From: Paraburkholderia youngii
GTDB taxonomy: Bacteria; Pseudomonadota; Gammaproteobacteria; Burkholderiales; Burkholderiaceae
Assembly: GCF_013366925.1 (NCBI RefSeq)
Contig: NZ_JAALDK010000001.1
Coordinates: forward strand, 2,735,089-2,799,088
Length of the DNA: 64,000 bases
Direction: 5' to 3'
The stretch's first letter is position 1, and every line of letters starts with the position of its first letter. Made by a program: the position numbers and the translations under genes. Under the pieces are notes generated by a model. That model ran no database searches and was not told the origin of the DNA. It worked only from the letters and a program-made list of their open reading frames with translations. Below, piece after piece: positions 61,750 through 64,000 of the stretch.

Positions 61750-64000
61750 ATGGATCAGAGAATCGAATTCGTCGAACAGAGAAAGATTGCCTTCGAACTG
61801 AACGGACAGGCAACGACCTGCGACATCGACCCCAGAGTGACGCTCGGCGATTTTCTTCGTCACCAGCTTGGCAAGACAGGCACGCATTACGGCTGCGAGC
61901 ATGGTGTTTGCGGGGCATGCACGGTACTGGTGGATGGACGTTCCATGCGCTCCTGCCTCCAGCTTTGTGGGCAGGTCGACGGGCGGAAAGTCACAACCGT
62001 GGAGGGGCTCGCGAATACCGACGGCTCGCTCGGCATCCTGCAGCAGGCGTTTCAGGATCGCCATGCATTGCAGTGCGGATACTGCACCCCAGGCATGTTG
62101 ACCACACTAACGGAGTTTTTGCGAACCAACCCCGGCCCGTCCGAGGTCGAAGTTCGCGATGCGATCAGCGGGAACATCTGCCGTTGCACGGGCTACCAAG
62201 CCATCGTCGAAGCGGCGCTGCTCGCGGCCGCCCGAATGCGCGGCGAGCCCGATCCCGTTTTCGGCGTGGTTACCGCACACTCGATAGAAAGCGATTCCCC
62301 GTCGGATTCAACCGTGGGTGCGCGCTATGTCGGCAAACCCGTCAAACGCACCGAAGACCCTGCGCTGCTCAAAGGCGAGGGGCAATTCGTCGACGATATC
62401 CACCTTCCCGGAACATTGCATTGCTGTTTCGTGCGATCGTCTCACGCGCACGCCCGCATCAAACACGTCGATAAGCAAGCAGCAGAGGCCGTACCGGGCG
62501 TACGGCATGTCTGGACATTCGCTGAACTGGATGAAGCACATCGGCGGCCATTGCCGGTCCTGGCACCCACTCACATGCTGACGGAGCCGCGCATGTGGTC
62601 GCCGTTGGCCTCGGACGAGGTGTGCTACGTCGGCGAGGCGATTGCCGTTGTTCTTGCAGAAAGCCGGTACATCGCCGAAGACGCCGCCAACCTGGTGCAG
62701 ATCGACTACGAGGTACTGCCGGTCGCAAGCGACATCACGAAGATATTCGATCCGGATGCGCCACGGGCTCACAGCGACGTTCCGACCAATCTCCTCCTCG
62801 ACATGCCGTTTGCTTTCGGCGATGTCGACTCGGCCTTCGCGCGCGCCGCGCACGTGGTCAAGCGCGAGATATTCCATCATCGCGGGACTGCGCACCCGAT
62901 GGAGTGCCGCGCAACCCTCGCGCGGCTCGATGGCGCTACCGGCGAGTTGACCGTCTGGAATTCGGGCCAGGCACCGCACCTCGAGAGACGTCTTCTTGCG
63001 CAAGCGCTCGGCTACGACGAAGCGAAAATCCGGGTCATCATGCCGGATGTCGGGGGGGCTTTCGGTCCCAAGGGCATTGCCTATCCGGAAGAGTTGGTCG
63101 TGGCCTCGGCGGCACTCAAGCTGGGTGTGCCGGTCAAGTGGACCGAAGATCGGCGCGAGCACTTCCTGTGCATTACCCAGGAGCGCGATCAATTGTGGAA
63201 TCTCGAGATGGCGCTCGACAAGGACGGAAAGATCCTCGGCGTGCGCGGCTCCGTGGTCCACGATAACGGTGCGTACGTGCCTTGGGGCATTGTTGTGCCG
63301 ATCATCGCGGTGACCTCGTCGCTGGGTCCGTACGTCGTCCCGGCATTCGACGTGAAGCTGAAAGTGGCGAGCACGAACATGGTGCCCACCACGCCGGTGC
63401 GTGGCGCGGGGCGGCCAAAAGCGGTATTCGCGATGGAGCGGATGCTCGATGCGGCAGCCGACCAGCTCGGCCTCGCCCGTCTGGAAATTCGACGCCGCAA
63501 TTTCGTACAGCCGGACCAGCTGCCGTACAAAACTGGCCTGATATTCCGCGACGGTTCGCCGATGGTGTATGACTCCGGCGACTATCCGCAGACTCAGGAA
63601 AAGGCAGTCGAGCTTGCCGGTCTGGATGCGTTTCGCGCCCGTCAGGAGGGCGCGCACGCGCAGCAACGGTATCTCGGGATTGGCTTTGCCAACTATGTCG
63701 AGGGTTGCGGCCTCGGTCCCTATGAAGGGGCGGAAGTCACGTTGCAAAACGACGGACGCATACACCTGGACGTCGGTGGTGCCGGCGCGCAAGGGCAAGG
63801 AATGAAAACCATCTTTGCCCAGATCGCTGCCGATCAGCTCGGTGTCGAGATGGATGCCATTACGGTAGTCGTCGGCGATACGAGCAGGCTCGCCATGGGC
63901 ATCGGGACATTCGCGAGCCGGATCACCGTCAACGCCGGCAATGCCGTTCACATCGCATGCGGCAAGCTCGCCGGAAAAATCAGGGGGCTCGCCGCACACG
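61750..64000 (+). CDS. Fused [2Fe-2S] and molybdopterin-binding subunit, partial at window end
   Basis: The frame from ATG 61750 has no stop to the window end, at least 750 residues. Residues 1-165 are a two-cluster ferredoxin subunit: C49, C54, C57, C69, then C109, C112, C144 and C146 (QCGYCTPG, NICRCTGY). A linker leads at about residue 190 to a molybdopterin subunit (VGKPVKRTEDPALLKGEGQFVDDI, GGAFGPKG, RGAGRPKAVFAMERMLD). These are usually two genes (CoxS and CoxL). The catalytic Glu region lies beyond the window. It hydroxylates an unknown, probably ring or CoA-linked, substrate. Confidence 0.9.
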   Translation, partial: MDQRIEFVEQRKIAFELNGQATTCDIDPRVTLGDFLRHQLGKTGTHYGCEHGVCGACTVLVDGRSMRSCLQLCGQVDGRKVTTVEGLANTDGSLGILQQAFQDRHALQCGYCTPGMLTTLTEFLRTNPGPSEVEVRDAISGNICRCTGYQAIVEAALLAAARMRGEPDPVFGVVTAHSIESDSPSDSTVGARYVGKPVKRTEDPALLKGEGQFVDDIHLPGTLHCCFVRSSHAHARIKHVDKQAAEAVPGVRHVWTFAELDEAHRRPLPVLAPTHMLTEPRMWSPLASDEVCYVGEAIAVVLAESRYIAEDAANLVQIDYEVLPVASDITKIFDPDAPRAHSDVPTNLLLDMPFAFGDVDSAFARAAHVVKREIFHHRGTAHPMECRATLARLDGATGELTVWNSGQAPHLERRLLAQALGYDEAKIRVIMPDVGGAFGPKGIAYPEELVVASAALKLGVPVKWTEDRREHFLCITQERDQLWNLEMALDKDGKILGVRGSVVHDNGAYVPWGIVVPIIAVTSSLGPYVVPAFDVKLKVASTNMVPTTPVRGAGRPKAVFAMERMLDAAADQLGLARLEIRRRNFVQPDQLPYKTGLIFRDGSPMVYDSGDYPQTQEKAVELAGLDAFRARQEGAHAQQRYLGIGFANYVEGCGLGPYEGAEVTLQNDGRIHLDVGGAGAQGQGMKTIFAQIAADQLGVEMDAITVVVGDTSRLAMGIGTFASRITVNAGNAVHIACGKLAGKIRGLAAH

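Overview
The window is GC-rich (roughly 62-64 %), densely coded DNA that looks like Burkholderia sensu lato, most likely Paraburkholderia. It contains the replication and partition region of a secondary chromosome. Evidence for this is parA-parB, a convergent Rep_3-type initiator gene, about 20 direct iterons, and palindromes matching the parS motif I recall for chromosome 2 of Burkholderia cenocepacia. No rRNA, tRNA or CRISPR was seen.

1-12 kb: a secreted DNA/RNA endonuclease, then a complete SiaA-B-C-D signalling cassette (SpoIIE/PP2C phosphatase, GHKL-like kinase, phospho-switch protein, diguanylate cyclase) followed by a membrane GGDEF-EAL protein. After that come assorted housekeeping genes: an Mpo1-like protein, RarD, an EgtD without its usual partner, and acylphosphatase.

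11-32 kb: an almost complete hopanoid locus. It holds hpnA, hpnB, hpnC, ispH, hpnH, hpnM, hpnN and mlaA on the left and hpnG, shc, hpnE and hpnD on the right. It is split by about 5 kb of accessory DNA: a thioesterase gene, a pentanucleotide repeat, a DUF3828 gene, an IS66-family element with an exact 8-bp target duplication, and a small STM2901/DUF1493/membrane-peptide operon. The genes together supply isoprenoid precursor (IspH), squalene (HpnC/D/E), cyclisation (Shc), side-chain extension and trimming (HpnH, HpnG) and lipid transport (HpnM, HpnN, MlaA).

32-43 kb: a receiver/CheC/PAS-GGDEF operon divergent from a hybrid histidine kinase, a large acidic stress-type protein, a flavin reductase, three DnaA-box-like sites spaced exactly 26 bp apart, an ECF-type sigma factor with a zinc-finger anti-sigma factor, an orphan SsuA-type binding protein and ArsC.

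43-52 kb: the replicon core. It comprises four parS-like palindromes, parA, parB, repA, the iteron origin, a KfrA-like coiled-coil protein, two inverted iterons, a tyrosine-recombinase-like protein lacking several catalytic residues, and a small gene under a perfect LexA box. A further set of iteron-like sites lies about 10 kb away near 58 kb.

52-64 kb: threonine catabolism (an XRE-cupin regulator divergent from kbl-tdh), YceI, a TetR-DUF1348 pair, an outer-membrane barrel protein, and a second TetR gene divergent from a catabolic operon. That operon encodes an OB-fold/zinc-ribbon protein, a thiolase, a molybdenum-hydroxylase FAD subunit and a fused [2Fe-2S]/molybdopterin subunit that runs off the end of the window.
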